The notes: generated from the letters alone by a model not told the origin. 64,000 bases of DNA from Sipunculus nudus (GCA_026874595.1 CM049311.1:72336453-72400452); one strand, 5' to 3'; numbered from the stretch's first letter, positions 44,936 to 59,440 are shown. Program-made: numbers and translations.

Positions 44936-46503
44936 CAACACATAATAAATCAAATGTCACCTTTTCATACTTAGTTGTCCTCTACTGGCTACTTGCACAA
45001 CAACATTACAGTTAGGAAAGTTTATTCCACGTGTTCTGTCAATAAAATCTGCAGTCTAAAGGGCAGGTTAACTTTTTAAGTATTCATATATTCTAATAGG
45101 ATTCAAATATACAATGTATGTTGTTGAAAGTGGTTGAATAAGCTGACCTAATCATGATTCGGGTAAAATTGATATGTCTAGTGTAGTAACACAGGTGTCA
45201 CACAGCAGGGTGTATAACACATTAAGAATATTACAAGGATCAAAATTATAAGGTGCCTGACTTCTGTATTTTCAGGCTATGCATACCTGAAATATTAATA
45301 AACACCAGCCCCTGGGGCCTGTAAAAATCTATACTGATCTGATGCATCCTTAATGTAGTGGCCTTACAAGTTTCTCTATTTGCTGCCTCCTGAAGGACAT
45401 GCTTTCATCCCCATTTGTGTGTTTGTGTTTGTTTGTTCACAATATAACTCGCACAATCATGAACAGAACCTCATAAGTTTTAAGGGCATTTCAGGAATAG
45501 GCCAGAGAAGAATTAATTAAGATTTTTGTGTGGATCTTGCACATGATCCAGTTTCAGGAAAGTCATCAAGGAATATTCAAACAGTCACTTATGCACAAAT
45601 AAACCTGGTAATATGGGCTAAATAAGTGAATGCAAAAAATGTTTGGGGGCATCCCACAAGAGGGCCCCCTGACATAGAAGAGGAGAAGAGGCTTGCATTC
45701 CTTAAAATGCAGATTTCTAGTTTGGGGGAATAAATAAAATAATAAATTAAAAGCTTGTGTTGCTGAAAGGAATGACAGGTAAGCTTTGACATATCAGAAT
45801 GACCTACAATTGACCTAAACATCTTTAAGAAAATACACCAAATACTTTGTGCTAGTTTAACGGAAGTTTTTTCCTCAGAAAAAAAGGGTGTTTTTACCTT
45901 AAATGAGTTCAATACAATAGTGTCACTGTGAATCTATCAGGGACATAGTTAGGCTTTTAATGAAACAGTAAGTACTGGTAATGTAACCGTAAAACAATGA
46001 AATATAACATCTTAGTTAAGAATAAGACGCAAGTCTGATGGATAAATTGGGGCCTGTAGATTTTTTTGTAGATCAGAGCCCCATACAAATTTAAAATGTT
46101 TTTGACCTGGTTTTATGAAGTGGCAGTACAAGATGTCCAAGAAGCATTTAAATATCACCAAATTCTTATAAAGAAAGTTATTGCAAATAAAACTGGCTCT
46201 GCCAAGCATATAGTCCCATTAGCAAGAAGTCCCACTTAGACTACCTCTGACAAGGACAAAATATAATTAAAACCATTCCCCTGATAATGATCATTTATAA
46301 GGCAGCCATCCTTTTCTTAATACACTCAGTCACAATATGCCAATGAGTTTGAGTTTATTGTATATTACACATGTGTATGTAAAGACAGATGTTCACACAG
46401 GCAAAATAATCCTGATTACACATTTAGTTCTTGCACAACCCGAGCAGGTAATTGAATTGACAACCCTTTGCATCATCGCCCATTTCTCTGTTTCAACTTT
46501 GGG
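44936..46503. other. Gene-free sequence
   Basis: AT-rich with only short unrecognized frames. No repeat structure seen. Confidence 0.45.
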
Positions 46504-47710
46504 TATTCAGTTGAATCTTGATTAAATAATGTTACATCCCTGACAAAAAAGATCTCTAGCTTCAGCAATGCCCTTGTTAAGGGAGTAAATATATTTCTTG
46601 ATTTTTACAAAGTGCATTATGTTTGGGCCCATAACTTAAAAAAATACACAATACTGACACCATTTCTGGCATGTGCATAGTGAATGTATAGAAAAATATG
46701 TATATTATATATGATCAAAGTCAGATCAGTGGTTTTGATATTAGGCAGTCTTAAAGTGTAACATTGGGTTTTTAATGGAAAAATGAAGTTTTTCATTGAT
46801 ATCTCGAAGAAATTAAGTCCTAGTGACCAAATTCTTGGCATGGTAGGGGATTTTGGAGAAATCTAACTGTATGCCAAATTTAAGGAACTTAGAGCTGAAG
46901 CTCGGGAGCTGAGCTCTAGCAAACTGCATAAAATTGGCAATATGTGACATGGTGCTTGAAAACTTGAATAAAATCTATAGTTTTTGATCAACTGGTTTCA
47001 AATTTTTGGTGTTAACAGTTGAAATGCTAACAAAAACATGCTGTGAAAATTAAATTCACAGCAGTTACAGCAAAAAAAACGTGCCATGGTCAAAGTTGGG
47101 CAAAATTTAAGGTACCAATTTTTTATTTTTGCTAATATTTTTAAAAATTTAAAAGATTTTGATCTAATTTTGGGTATACAATTTAATTTTGATTAATAAA
47201 AGTAATATTACTGGAAAAAAAGTGCTTAGCTTTAACAAGTTTTGTGTTAAGTGATAAAATTTCTTTCCTGATTATTTACAAAATGCATTATATGTGGGCC
47301 CATAACTTTTTTAAATTAAATAATACAGACCTAATTTCTGGCATGTACATAGGAATTATATAGAGGATTATTTATAGGAAATATGAGGAAAAACAGATGA
47401 GTGGTTTTGATATTAGGAAGTCCTAAAGTGTGAAAATAGGTTTTTAATAAAAAATTGAGGTTTTTCCTTAATTTCTCAAAGGAATGAAGTCGCAAAGACC
47501 CAGTTTTCGGCTTGGTAGGAGATCTTGGGGACATCTAACATTATGCTGAATTTTGGATTCCTAGGTCTTACGGTTTCAAAACGTGCCACATCTACGGACG
47601 GACGGACGGACGGACGGACGGACGGACGGACGGACGGACAGACGGACGGACGACGGACAATGGACCACGACTATAGCTCAGATGACTAATAGTCAGCTGA
47701 GCTAAAAAAT
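46504..47710. repeat. Two-unit ~670-bp diverged tandem repeat with GGAC microsatellite end
   Basis: Units share TTTGGGCCCATAAC or GTGGGCCCATAAC (about 46622 and 47296), TTCTGGCATGTnCATAG, AGTGGTTTTGATATTAGG and TAAAGTGT. They end at a (GGAC)n run (47594-47659) and a tail CTATAGCTCAGATGACTAAT then AGTCAGCTGAGCTAAAAAAT, shared with the intron 3 and 4 families. Confidence 0.75.
47594..47659. repeat. (GGAC)n microsatellite
   Basis: About 16 GGAC units with one A substitution and one short GAC unit, at the end of the 46.5-kb repeat. Confidence 0.95.
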
Positions 47711-50700
47711 AACTAATTGTATTTACACAGCACCTATTGTCTGATAGACCACAGTGCACTCATACCAGCATACATGGCACAATTTTTCAGAAGCAAGGAT
47801 GTAATGTGACCTCAACCCAAGTAATAAAAAGAATAACAATAAAAATAATTGTATTTATATGGCACCAACTTCATGCATCTCTCCCCAAGCTCTCTTTCTT
47901 TCACCTGCTTATTCCTCTATTGCAGTTCACTTATAAAAACAGACACATATCAATGACTAAAGCTTGCAGAAAGAGATAAGGTTTTAGCATTGGTTTTAAA
48001 TGATGTAATTGAGAAGATCTCGAAGTGTTGTACCAAGTGAATTTCAGATGTTCGGGGGTATGAAACTAAAGGTACATCCATGCAAGCTAGTTAACTTTGA
48101 AGTCTGTTAGCATTACATGCAAAGTTTGCATTATATTCTCACTTTGTGCATTGATACTATTGTTCAGGGCATCTGAACCCACAAGAACTACAGCATGCAC
48201 AAGAACCACAGCTAGCACCTTGTACACAAATTTCCTCTTACTCCATGCAAGGTTCATATTAAGTGATATAGGCAGACATACAGGTAAATAAATGCTTGTA
48301 TCATGTTTATTCACAGTACACTTACTTCACGTTCAACTGCCATGTGAAGCAGACACATTTCACTGTTTTGTCACATTTGTGCCCCTTTTATTTAACTGCA
48401 ATATGTGAACTGGCATTAATTTTACTCTCAAAAATAGGGTCAGCTGTATAATGAGGCTGTAATTCACAATGTCTCAGCATTTTATGTCATCAACCAGGTC
48501 AAGTCAAGTTACATTATTTTGCATACACAAATTTTCTCACATGGAATCATGCTATGGTCAGATTTTGGATGGTCTTTTTGATTTTTGATTAAGTAATATC
48601 ATTAGTGTTATGTCATCAAAGAGTAAAAGTAAAGAAACAGTAAAGGAAAATTATATATCCCATACCTGTACCAGTAAATTATACTAAAACTATCTGTCAA
48701 TGAAACATGAATTAAGAAATTTGTAAAATGAAATCAGCTAATATTTAGGCAAGAAATGCACATAATAAAACGTGACTGTGGACTTTAATTATTGGACATT
48801 TAGACAGACTGACTTGCAAATCAGAGAAGAAAAGTCAAAGAATCCAACTTCATAAAGTGCTCAAGGGCAAGTTCAAGTGAAATAAAAAGATATCTATATA
48901 TTCATGTTATCATCTAGAAATGACCAAAACACAACAGAGACCTATAAAATTTTTCAAGCAGGCTACAAAAAAGCTGTGTGAATTGTGCATAACGTGGGGC
49001 TGTGTCTACATCCATTTTGAACCACCCCTGGTCGTTGATATTTCCTCCTCTTTGCATGACTGTGTGCATGACTTCATATCTTATCATAAATCTGTGGTAT
49101 CTCTGTAGTGAGCTTGTTGGCATCAATTAAAACCACACCCAAACAAACACTACATTCAATATCACATGTCCCATTCCTTGTATCCATGCAAAATGGCATG
49201 ATACAAATACTAAACAAGTACCGGGAGAAGCCAGCAAGACAAATGCAAGTCTGTGCAGATTTTTATATTCTCAATTAAGTGCAATGTACTTTATATGTAC
49301 ATACCTACATGGAATTTTATCTGAGATATGTGGATTGTGATAGTTTTCTATTTCCTACAGAACTTCATAATTTTTAACTGGATATTGAATTTTTCTCTAT
49401 TTTGCACATAACAATAAGATACTATAGACATGTTGTAAATATATATAACCTAACAGAGTGCATCATGCATTATTCTATGGGATAAATAATATTCTATCTT
49501 ACTTCAATAAATGTTTAAAAGTCTTAACAAGCAAAATAATTTTTTAACAACATAAAAGATCAAAGTAGACATTATAAGGTACTCCCCTTGGAGCTCCTTC
49601 AAACAGTGCAAAAGACATCTTCAAAATGACAGGAGAAAACAGGATCAAACAACAGCTCTGCTGGGGACATCATGAACTGTCCCCTCGGGCACTACAAGGG
49701 GGAGTCTGTCGCACTATAAGGGAGAGTCTATAACAGGCAGGCAATCATTAACAATGCATGTGTATCATTCTTACACTGATATCATTCTCAATTTGGAAAT
49801 ATTCTGGAAAAGTTCACTGGTTAAAAAATTGCTTTTTTTTAAATCTGTGTTAGAGGTGGTAGCCCTTAGTTAATTACCACACTGATGATAAATTAGGTTG
49901 AAGAATGAAATGTGCAGTGTTATGCAAATATTCAGCTCTGGTGTCCTTAGCGTTGCATACTTATGTTCAGAATAACTACATGTAGGTTCCTAGATATATC
50001 ATCACTTTTATAACACTACATAGGCTTACAGGAAACACCTTCCAATGGTTTACAATTAAGTACACCTTAATGCAGTTTGGATAGGCAAGACAACATTTCT
50101 ATACTTGCTGAGCTTGTCCAATAGACATTTGAAGGAAAATTGATTGTTCAATTTCCATAGGCCAATGTGAAATAAATGAACAAGTAAACTCTTGTGAATT
50201 TGCACTGTAAGTAATAGCTGAATGCCATCACAACAAAATCAATCAACAGTGTATGAACATTGTCGGTAGGAGTTTAGGCTTAGATCAGTTCACAAGTAAA
50301 TGCATATTTAATTTCTACAAGGCAAGAACATTTGTTGTGACAAAAATTGAACCTGTGATCCATTTAATGAATGGTATAAATTTTGGTTAAATTTATTTTT
50401 CTGGGTTAATTTGGTATTACTTTAAATTAGGGTGTCCATTTTGTTGTAGATACCAGGGCTAATGGACTTAGCAATATGCTAGCTCACCTAGTTACCTCAA
50501 ACATATATAACTAATATTAAGAGATCAGCATATCACATGAAAAATGCAAGGATAACCCGCATATCACGAGAAAAATGCAAGAATAACCCAGATAAGTAAT
50601 GGCTACACTGAATCAAGCCAGAAAGTAATAAATTAAACAGAAAGCAACACTACAGCAATTTGAGTACCTCATCATATAGATTTCAGGAGACATTCACTTT

Positions 50701-51646
50701 AAGCCAGTCTCTTTTATATAATCATTCTAGACAACATTGTTATAACACTGACCCACTGACATGCATACCATCTGACTAAAAATATATTTTTTTTCTTGTT
50801 CGAAGTTTTAATTGCTATCATTGCCCAACTGACTCTCTAGGGCAGTTTACATTCTACTCTGGATACACAACAAATATACTCAGCCCATACATGGCTCTAT
50901 GTCATTCTATAACAAAACTTTCCCTGTTGTCTCTGACGATAAAAATAAAGGAGGCTATATTTTCACCCAAGTTTGTCAGTTTGTCTCTGCATGAGATACC
51001 TAAAGAAACTGCAAATGTTCATTACATTTTTCAATATAATTATCTGGATAACAATTTAAGCTGAATCCTGGATTACTTTGTCTTTTTCTACAAATGTATG
51101 TGCAAGGCATCTGCCAAAATATTAATGATTTTTTTTATTCCAATTCCATCAAACTGTCACAGATATGTTCTTTGAAATGTTCCCTCTGACTAAGCTACAA
51201 CATACAAAGATTTATTTAACAAGTCAATCTGCAAAGGGGTTACCTTCATTATAATTCTGGAATGCTGACTGAAGGGACATTTGTTACCTTGACAAAAATG
51301 GTCCACACAAAGAAAAAGTTTTTTTTTTTTGGTCAGAGCAGTTCAACTGGCTTAAAAATGCAGTTAGATAATGAAATCAATGTATTTGAGATGCATGTGA
51401 TCCATTGGTCCATCATCATTTCTTTTCATCAAGACTAGCATCAACAGAGAGAACTTTAAACTACCACAAAAATATTCTCCAAGCATTAAAACACTCCTCA
51501 TATTATTTCACTTGGTTACGATTTAGCGACATTTTTAAATAAGCATACCTGACATGAATATTATATCTTATCTATAAGCATAAGTTTTACCTTAATTTTC
51601 CTTCAATCAAAAAAGCATCTGTAGACCTAACTTTTATAACACTCAC
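47711..51646. other. Gene-free sequence
   Basis: AT-rich throughout. Nothing beyond short unrecognized frames was found on either strand. Confidence 0.45.
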
Positions 51647-51909
51647 TTAAATGTTCTCCCTGCAAATAAAATTTGCAGTATTCCACTTGGGAGTTTTATT
51701 AGATATCTATTAAACAGCCCGTGATCAGCATCAGGGAGGTAGGTCCTCTTCACCGGATACCGATAGTAAATCAAAACACCCCAGCTCACACCCTCGATCC
51801 CATCAGCATTCTGCTGGGCCATTAATGTCAGCTCTACTTCCCACTGGTTTCTAATGAAATATGAAAGCTCTGGCACAGCCTGTATGGCTGTGAGTGGGTT
51901 CGGTCAGGC
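51647..51909 (-). other. GC-richer open segment, possible exon
   Basis: The minus strand stays open for about 88 codons at a GC content well above its surroundings, reading AVPELSYFIRNQWEVELTLM, then GVSWGVLIYYRYPVKRTYLP near the middle. It is bracketed by an acceptor-like CCATACAG (just above 51880) and a donor TTTAA|GTGAGT (51647/51646). It has no ATG at the front and matches no family I recognize. It could be a coding exon of an unrecognized gene, a 5' noncoding exon of EAAT, or chance. Confidence 0.3.
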
Positions 51910-54479
51910 TGTGCATCATCTCTGATATCAAGACGAGTCTCACCAGGTGACCCACTTGGCAGGTTAAGGAAAAGAGCATCAGCATCACCTTCTTGCATTA
52001 CACCATGTCATGTTGCACTCTTCCAATTATGACATAATAATTATTGATAATCATCCTAATACAAAGTATAGGTAAACCTCTCATTATGGATACTCTATAC
52101 TACAGACACCTGTCTGACACTTGAGGCCTACCTGTGATATGCAGGTTCAAAGCATTTGTATTCCTACTTTAATTTGTGGATTTTGGAGTGGTCACAAAAA
52201 AGCATTCCCTTAAAGTCAGCTGATACATATCCAATTCACCAAACTCTTACAAATTACTAGACGCTGTAATGATGTAATTTTCAGGCCACATCCCTGTGCC
52301 CTAATCAAATACTGACAGGTTAACCCATTTTCTCTAAGCTCACACTTTCCCAAAAGACTAAAACCTGGATGTTGGAGGGTGGAAGACAGAAGTTAAAAAT
52401 AAAAATTCACACATGACATATGCAGCACAGGTAAGGTGCAGGAAAGGCAAAAAAAGGTGAATCTCAAACCTAAAGGATTTACACCAGTCTCTTAATTTCT
52501 GGATCATTCCTAACTAAGGGTGTATGCAACCTAAAATCCAGAAGCCATAAAAGATAAAACTTATTCTTCTTTAAATGGTTACTTTCATCCTTATTAAATA
52601 GTGCTATCAACAGGCAATGGACCGATCCTTAAAAACCTCTCTGGTGACTGGGTGAATTGTAGGGGCCCATAGATTTTTCACCTTCAATTCTTGTTTCAAT
52701 TCATACTGAAGAAGTAAATTTCAGACTTTTACAAAATGAAAGCAAATTGACCAAAATGGGTGTTAGTAAATTTCAGCAAATAAAAGAAAAATTATCTCTC
52801 CCTTGCTCGCCATATATGTTTCTATACTTCCAAATTTTAGCGGTACCACTAAGAACAGTCACTTGAATTCTTATTTTAGGGGGAAATGGGAAGAAGCCAG
52901 AGAGCATATTACACCTCTTTAGAGATGCCTTTTATCTCTGTACAAAGAACATAAGGCATGACATAAGGCACTACTATATACTCAGTGCAGTGCACTATTT
53001 CGTCAATTTCTTTATAAAAACACAACCACAAATAGGGGACTCAAGCTAATGTGCACTAATCCACAAGTGAAGTTAGCTGGTGTTCAGGTCCATTTTCAAT
53101 TTACAAAATTCTGTAAATTAGTAAATTCAATAAATTACACTTGCCATCATGGAAAACAGACTCAAAGTGCTCATCCTGACAGGTTTGGAACCCTGTTCTA
53201 ATATTTTATAGCAAAAAAACTACATATAAATTTATATAAACGGTACTTATACTCATAAAACTTGATATTTTAACACATTAGCAAATACTGAAGAAATCTC
53301 TCTTACCAGAATAGTAAATGTGCTTTCCCTTTGTATCAGATTAAACATCACTTCCAAAGAATGTTCACTGAATACATGTACATAGGTCGCCATGAGGGCT
53401 CTCTGGTACAATACATACTACAGGAGCATCCCCTGACAGCCAGTATTTCCCTGTCATTAACTGAAGCAGCCTATGTTGTATTGTACCTGTAACATTGACC
53501 ACAGGGCTGCACATAATGGTATCATTCACTTGCAGGGTTTGAAAACTGAAGGGACCCTATGCCAGCTCCCTGCATATTAGGGCTAGGCCTGTTTTTTCAG
53601 GTTTTTTTTTAAAACAAAGCAGGCTGAAAAGGTAAGGAAGTGAAAGCCTCTGTATTTCTTTAGTTATTCTCTAAAATCGTAAAAAATTGATCCCTAAGCA
53701 GTCATAGGTTATAGCCCATTTATGGTATGTGTGCTGTTCAAGATAAGAGTTGGAATGTTCTGGATAGTGAAATTGGTAATTTGAACTGGCTGAATTCACT
53801 TCAAAATTAAAATAGTTTCAATGAACACTCAGAAACTAGCCTACAAGTTCCCTTTCATGTGCAATTTCTTACCGAATCAGATTAAAAATGTCTATCCATA
53901 GCTCAGACTGGCCCAGTCAATGAAATGGTTAAGACTTAATTGTTGCTTCTGACAGAGAAGTCAAATGTATTTGTCTTGTAATGCTAAGTGTCGGTACTGA
54001 CACCTTTCGGCAAATTATATAACTATTTAGCACTCTGGCCAAACACGGAGCTATGTTAATCAGTGCATGGAATCACATATAATTAATGTAAACAAAAACA
54101 CTAAGCAGTGCTATCCATAGCTGAAAATGTGCCCATTATGATGTCAGAAAAGATGGACCCTTCAATTTTTGGCCAGCCTGTGAAACTTGGAAACTGCAGG
54201 TCCTGCTGGCCTGTAACTTTTCAGAAAAAGTTTGAACCCTGACTCATGATCCTGGCAGATTCACACCTGTCAGTTGTAGCCTGTGTAAACATGTAAAATG
54301 GTTAGTGAGCTGTCAATCATATGTCAAGTCAGCAGCAGCTTTACCAAACCCCATTTACTATGCCTGTTGCATTTTGCTGGCTATAAACGTCACTTCTGCT
54401 CGAGAAGCACCAACAACAGCACTACAATATTTATTAACAGCAGCAGACAATATATATCACGATGCTAGATATGTTAATT
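51910..54479. other. Gene-free sequence
   Basis: No recognizable coding segment or repeat. Short CA/TA-rich stretches only. Confidence 0.45.
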
Positions 54480-55250
54480 TCCTCCTCTTTTTCCCTTGGT
54501 GCATTTTATTTACTCAGCCCAAATACATTTCCAACAATCAGTATGAAATACTAATGGTTTGTTTTTGTATTCTCCATTTTCTCTTGTTTTTGTTCCCTCT
54601 TGTTTTCTTCTACCTAATATCTTCCTGTTTGTCGGTTTCCTGAAGTATTTTACTTTCTTTGAGTTTTTTTTTCTCAAATTTCTGACTTTCCTGATTTTTC
54701 TTTCTTCATGCTATGCTTTATTTCTTGTTTTCGCTCTTCTTCATGCTCTTTTTCTTTTCTAATTATTGATCTGTCTCCTAAAAACTTTCCATCTGGCCAT
54801 AACTTCCTTATCTGTTTGCAAGTCTGTCTTCTCAAGACTATTTCATTTCCACTGCATGTATGTCTTGTTGTCTTCTCTTGACTCCTCCAGGCTGTTTCTT
54901 TTCCCTTAATGCTTTTGTCAGTGTCCTTCATGTTTTGTTTCTTTACCCTTTTGTTCAGTCTATTCAAGGCTGTTTCTTTTACCTTTTGTTAGTCTGTCCT
55001 GATTCTTTCCTGTTTTGTCTTGCTTTTTCAACGTTTGCTTCTTTCCCAGTTGTTAAGTTGTCACTCTTGTGAAGGCCTTATTTTTTTATTAACTTGACTG
55101 AATTTTCCAAATAGTTTATTAGTCTGCTTGTCTCTTTTAAATGTGGTTCTAAAACATCTGTTAGTACTCTTCTGTTTGTCAGTCTCTGTCATCATGATGG
55201 TATTTGTTTCTTTCCCTGCATTTCCCTTTTTTTAATTTCTCAGCATGTTT
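54480..55250. repeat. Long pyrimidine-biased tract
   Basis: The plus strand is dominated by C and T for about 750 bp, with degenerate repeats of words such as TTTCTTTTCC, GTCTGTC and CTTCATG. Frames opened by this bias are not credible proteins. It may be a decayed simple repeat. Confidence 0.55.
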
Positions 55251-58200
55251 AACAATAAACAATGGAGGACATGACCACCAACAGAAAAGATGTAACAACT
55301 GCCTGCATGTAATTCTATGAGCACTGTATTTATAGGTGCCCTCAATAAATATTATATTATATTCTGTCCTTAGCTCTAGGACTTATCGGTGAAGTTACTT
55401 CCTATTATTTCTTGATATATCAACAACAGTGATTTCTGTTGAAAAGTTAAGTCTGTTTACACAAGTGTTGGTAGGGTGTGCCTGGAAGGATGGTATCAGT
55501 TAAGGAAAATAAACAGAGGTAAAAAAAGGCCATCTGTAAAACATATCTGGCAGAAAAGATGTTTTGTTCTTCCAGCACATGTCTCTCTTATGTGATCTGA
55601 ATTAGCTCCAGAACAAAATCATGCATGTATGATCAGACATGCACGGTGCTGGCCCCACATATGAGCTATAAGCTAAAATAAATCGTTTGAATTGGTTGTA
55701 AACTACTGTTCAATGATTGAAGTAAAAATGACAAATGATTGATAATAAATCATATATTTTATATACCTTCTAAAATAACCATCTGTTTTATGGAATAGTA
55801 GTTAAAATATTGACCGAGTGAATTCAGGCCGACACGTTTTATCATGCAGAAAGCTCAAAACTAACAAGTTGTTCAAACTTGCTCGCCGCACAAGGTTCAG
55901 TTTTAATGCTATTCACTGTCCTGTGTTTTGTATTTCTCTGACAAGTTTAGAATATTTTTTTCAGATTAATAGGACTAATCTTTGTATGTGCATACATCAT
56001 TGTTTGTGATCTTTTATGCAACCAATTTAATCCTTATGAAAGAAAAATAAACAATTATTGATTTAATTAATTGGCAAAACACAAGTTCATAATATTTATT
56101 ATGGATTAGATATCAACTTGAACATACACTATATTAACACCTGCATATCACAGGTAGGGACAATTAATTAAAGGTATAGTTCCCTTGCATACAGATTCAC
56201 TGGCCAATAAATTTAAATTGTAACAAATATAGGTTTGAATGTTTACAGATATCAGTTATTGGATCCGGATCCTTCTATCAGCAATATTTCCCTTTTATAG
56301 ACAGAATCTAAATGCAGTTAATATATAATAAAATATAAATAAATCATTTGCTACATATATCTCATAGCAGTTGTAAATGATGCATTTGATAATATCAATA
56401 GCTGTACTAGCATGAAGAGAGAAAGTTAGATAAGAAATACCACAATAATAAATATTTTTTACATCCAGACACAGCAAGGACCTCACTTAATGAAAAACTT
56501 TGGAGGAATGCCAGCTACAAGTGCGATGTTGTTTTATTGGCCTTTGCCTCTGTTTACAAGTCTACTGATCCACTTGGCTTATGGCCAACTAGCAAAATAT
56601 GTAAACAAACAGCTGTGTCGGGGTGACATAATTTAATGAATACTGAATACGGGATTAATGAGTGATCTGTCTGGACTACATAATACATTCCTCCCAAAGT
56701 GGTAATTGGCATACCAGATGTGGCAGGAACATTTATACACATTGCTTACTCCTAGGTATACACATATATGGGAAAATGCTTTGCTATTCACTAATGACAT
56801 GCTTGCATGGTATTTCAGTATTTTTTAATTCCACAGATTATACCAAAGGTGTTGCCATTATCAAAAAATTGTTGCACTGCCATATAAATTTCACTATTTT
56901 ACAAAATGGATTAAAATATGTTGAGTTTTCAAGATAGGTTTAATCTTAGAAAAAAATTAAGCATTTCATATTAATATATATTAACAATACTTAAATTTGT
57001 ATCCCTTTCATATGCAAGCTACACACAAGATTTCTAATGAATACCCTATTAAATGCAGAAATAAAATCTTTTTGTTGCAGTGTGAACATCATGTATACTG
57101 AATACCAAACATTCAATACAAGTTGATGAATACCATGCGGTTAAAGTGTGAAAATGAATGTAAATGATGTATCACTCAAGTGTATAATTGTTCATTCAAA
57201 ATTCCTACTAACCTTGCCAAATAAGAACTGCTTTATCATTGAAGCATTAAAACAGCAGGCTCAAATGCACAAGGTCACAATATCAGTCAGACCCTTAAGA
57301 AAAGCCCCCTAAACCTTCTCACTTGGGTTCACAAGCAGGATTTATGTGCAGGTTTTACCTCAATATTTCTATGTGCATACACGTTCCATAGTTTAAATTC
57401 TTTATGATCCTTAGACTACAGATCACACAGTTATCCTTTGCAGGAAAAACCTTAGCAGCTTTTAAGTCTTCCCTTGAAATAATGTTTATGTGTTTCAGCA
57501 CACACTTCTCTTTACCCTTTTATTGCCCATTAACTGAAACCATGTCTGTCATGTATTTGACATCAGTCTACATCTGTTCGATTCCAGGCAAAAGAAACCT
57601 TAATACAAAAATCAAAGACACTGAACCACTGATTAAAACCACAAGTATAAGCAAACCACACACATGTGGTCATTTGCATTTCTTTCTTTCTGGCTAACTT
57701 TAAGAATTGCATTATTGCTAACTGCTTTTCCTTTTCATTATTTTTTGAAAGTCAATGCACCTGAACTGCCTGGCTCATAAAACAGTTGATTATTATAAAA
57801 TATACAGACAGTGCTGAGGGTATGCTGTAAGACCGAGCTGGTAGAACCTCTCTGAGTAAACATTTACTCCTGTTGCCCATATGCCTGTCAATCACTTGCA
57901 AAGTTTCTAGTGAATATATCCAATGCTGAAGGTAAAGTAATAGACTGGTTAAGCACACCCATAATTGTTCATCAAGCTAACAAATTCCCTTTTTCCACCT
58001 CAAACTCCATTGAGATCTTTCTAAAATTTAATGAAAGAAATATGCTATGTTATCACCAGGCCTTGGTTATCCCACCTCTAAAATAGGCCCCTTCTTCTTA
58101 TACAGATCTACTAACATGCCTCACAGGTGTCACCACAAGTCTTATTCAACAATTAAGCTATCCAATGTAAGGTTCTAATTTCCCACCCAATTTATGTGTG

Positions 58201-58949
58201 TACACATGTATAATATCTGGGGAAAAAATTATCTCACTCACAAAGGTTTGCTTTTTTTCCAAAAGGATTGGTTGTGGAAGTAAAAGTGGCACAATTAATG
58301 CAGCTGGAATAAGTGTCTCAAACCTCCGGTCTGGTAATACACATTACAATGGTGGGTCTACAGAAGCAGTTTTTGTAAAGAAAACAAAGATACTGGAAAT
58401 AACACCTGTAAACATTTAATTAGAAGCTTCACAGATTTCTTACTGAACTACCAGCCAGTTCAATCCCATACAATACCATAACAGCATGAGCAAGCACTAA
58501 TTAGACAAGAAACTCATGATGAATATGAAATCTAACGAGCAGAGGTCAATGTTGTTCCCTCTCAGGTAGATGTCAAATCTCTGAGATCTTATTTTCCTCA
58601 ATTGAGAGGAAAGTTGTAGAACCCTAAGTTAATGGGGCTTGGATAAATAAAGTCTGATATGCCTGTAAAGTGGAAGGATCAATAGTTGTCACTTTTTTGC
58701 CAAAATTCCAACTCCATTAGTAGTAACTGATGGTATTAGTAGATAGATGGTAGATAGATATACCCTAAAAATATATAGAAGACTACATCATAAGATATCA
58801 TCCATTTTGATTCATCTTAACTCAGTAGACAGCACATACTTTACAACATAGCTACAACCTTAAAAATAAATCAATTTACAATATTCATTGCATCCCCGAA
58901 ATATTTATCACTTTTAAATACTAATTAGAGATCAGTAATCCCCACTTAC
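55251..58949. other. Gene-free sequence
   Basis: AT-rich. A GATCCGGATCC word near 56262 and a (TAGA)n-like stretch near 58740 are the only local features. No gene supported. Confidence 0.45.
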
Positions 58950-59440
58950 CGACTAATACACTGCGGTTGATGAATGGTTCCAGGCATTCAACAGGTTATA
59001 GTCAACTGAGCCAGCAGTGCTGGGTGGTCAGACAGGTGGAGGCTTCCCCAGTGTATGTGATACTACAAAGAGTCCACTACTGTTCAGTAAATTTTTTCCC
59101 ACCTAAAATGGTGCCAACAGGCATGCAATAGGATAGTAGGAACTCAATGCCAGTGGTTTCTGGTCTACAGGGATCCATCTGTAAACAAATTTGCTGTGTT
59201 AGGCACCCAGGCCAATTCTTCCCAGCAGGTAATTTCATTCTGTGCCAAGCCGTGATGTTCACTAAACACAACCAGGTGGGGACACACTGGCTTCCAATTC
59301 CTATCTTGCCCCTGGTGTTTATAAAGCATGCTATCAACAGTCCCCTTATGCATTCTGTTGCTGTCTAAAGACAACAGGTTCAGTGCATTGTCAACAGAAT
59401 TTGTGTCCAGCCCTGTGGCCAAACTACCACCTGACCAGGG
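58950..59440 (-). other. Candidate 5' noncoding exon or decayed coding segment
   Basis: A strong donor, TTAGTCG|GTAAGTGGG, lies at 58950/58949 on the minus strand. It closes a ~450-bp stretch of higher GC with two overlapping open frames (59422-59165 and 59337-59077). The first reads NALNLLSLDSNRMHKG and later HLVVFSEHHGLAQNEI. Neither frame is recognized. It could be a 5' noncoding exon of EAAT or an old mobile-element fragment. Confidence 0.25.

Noticed and set aside
54305-54762. Hydrophobic Phe/Leu-rich frames suggesting a membrane protein
   Set aside because: They arise from a long pyrimidine-biased tract, which encodes Phe, Leu and Ser in any frame.
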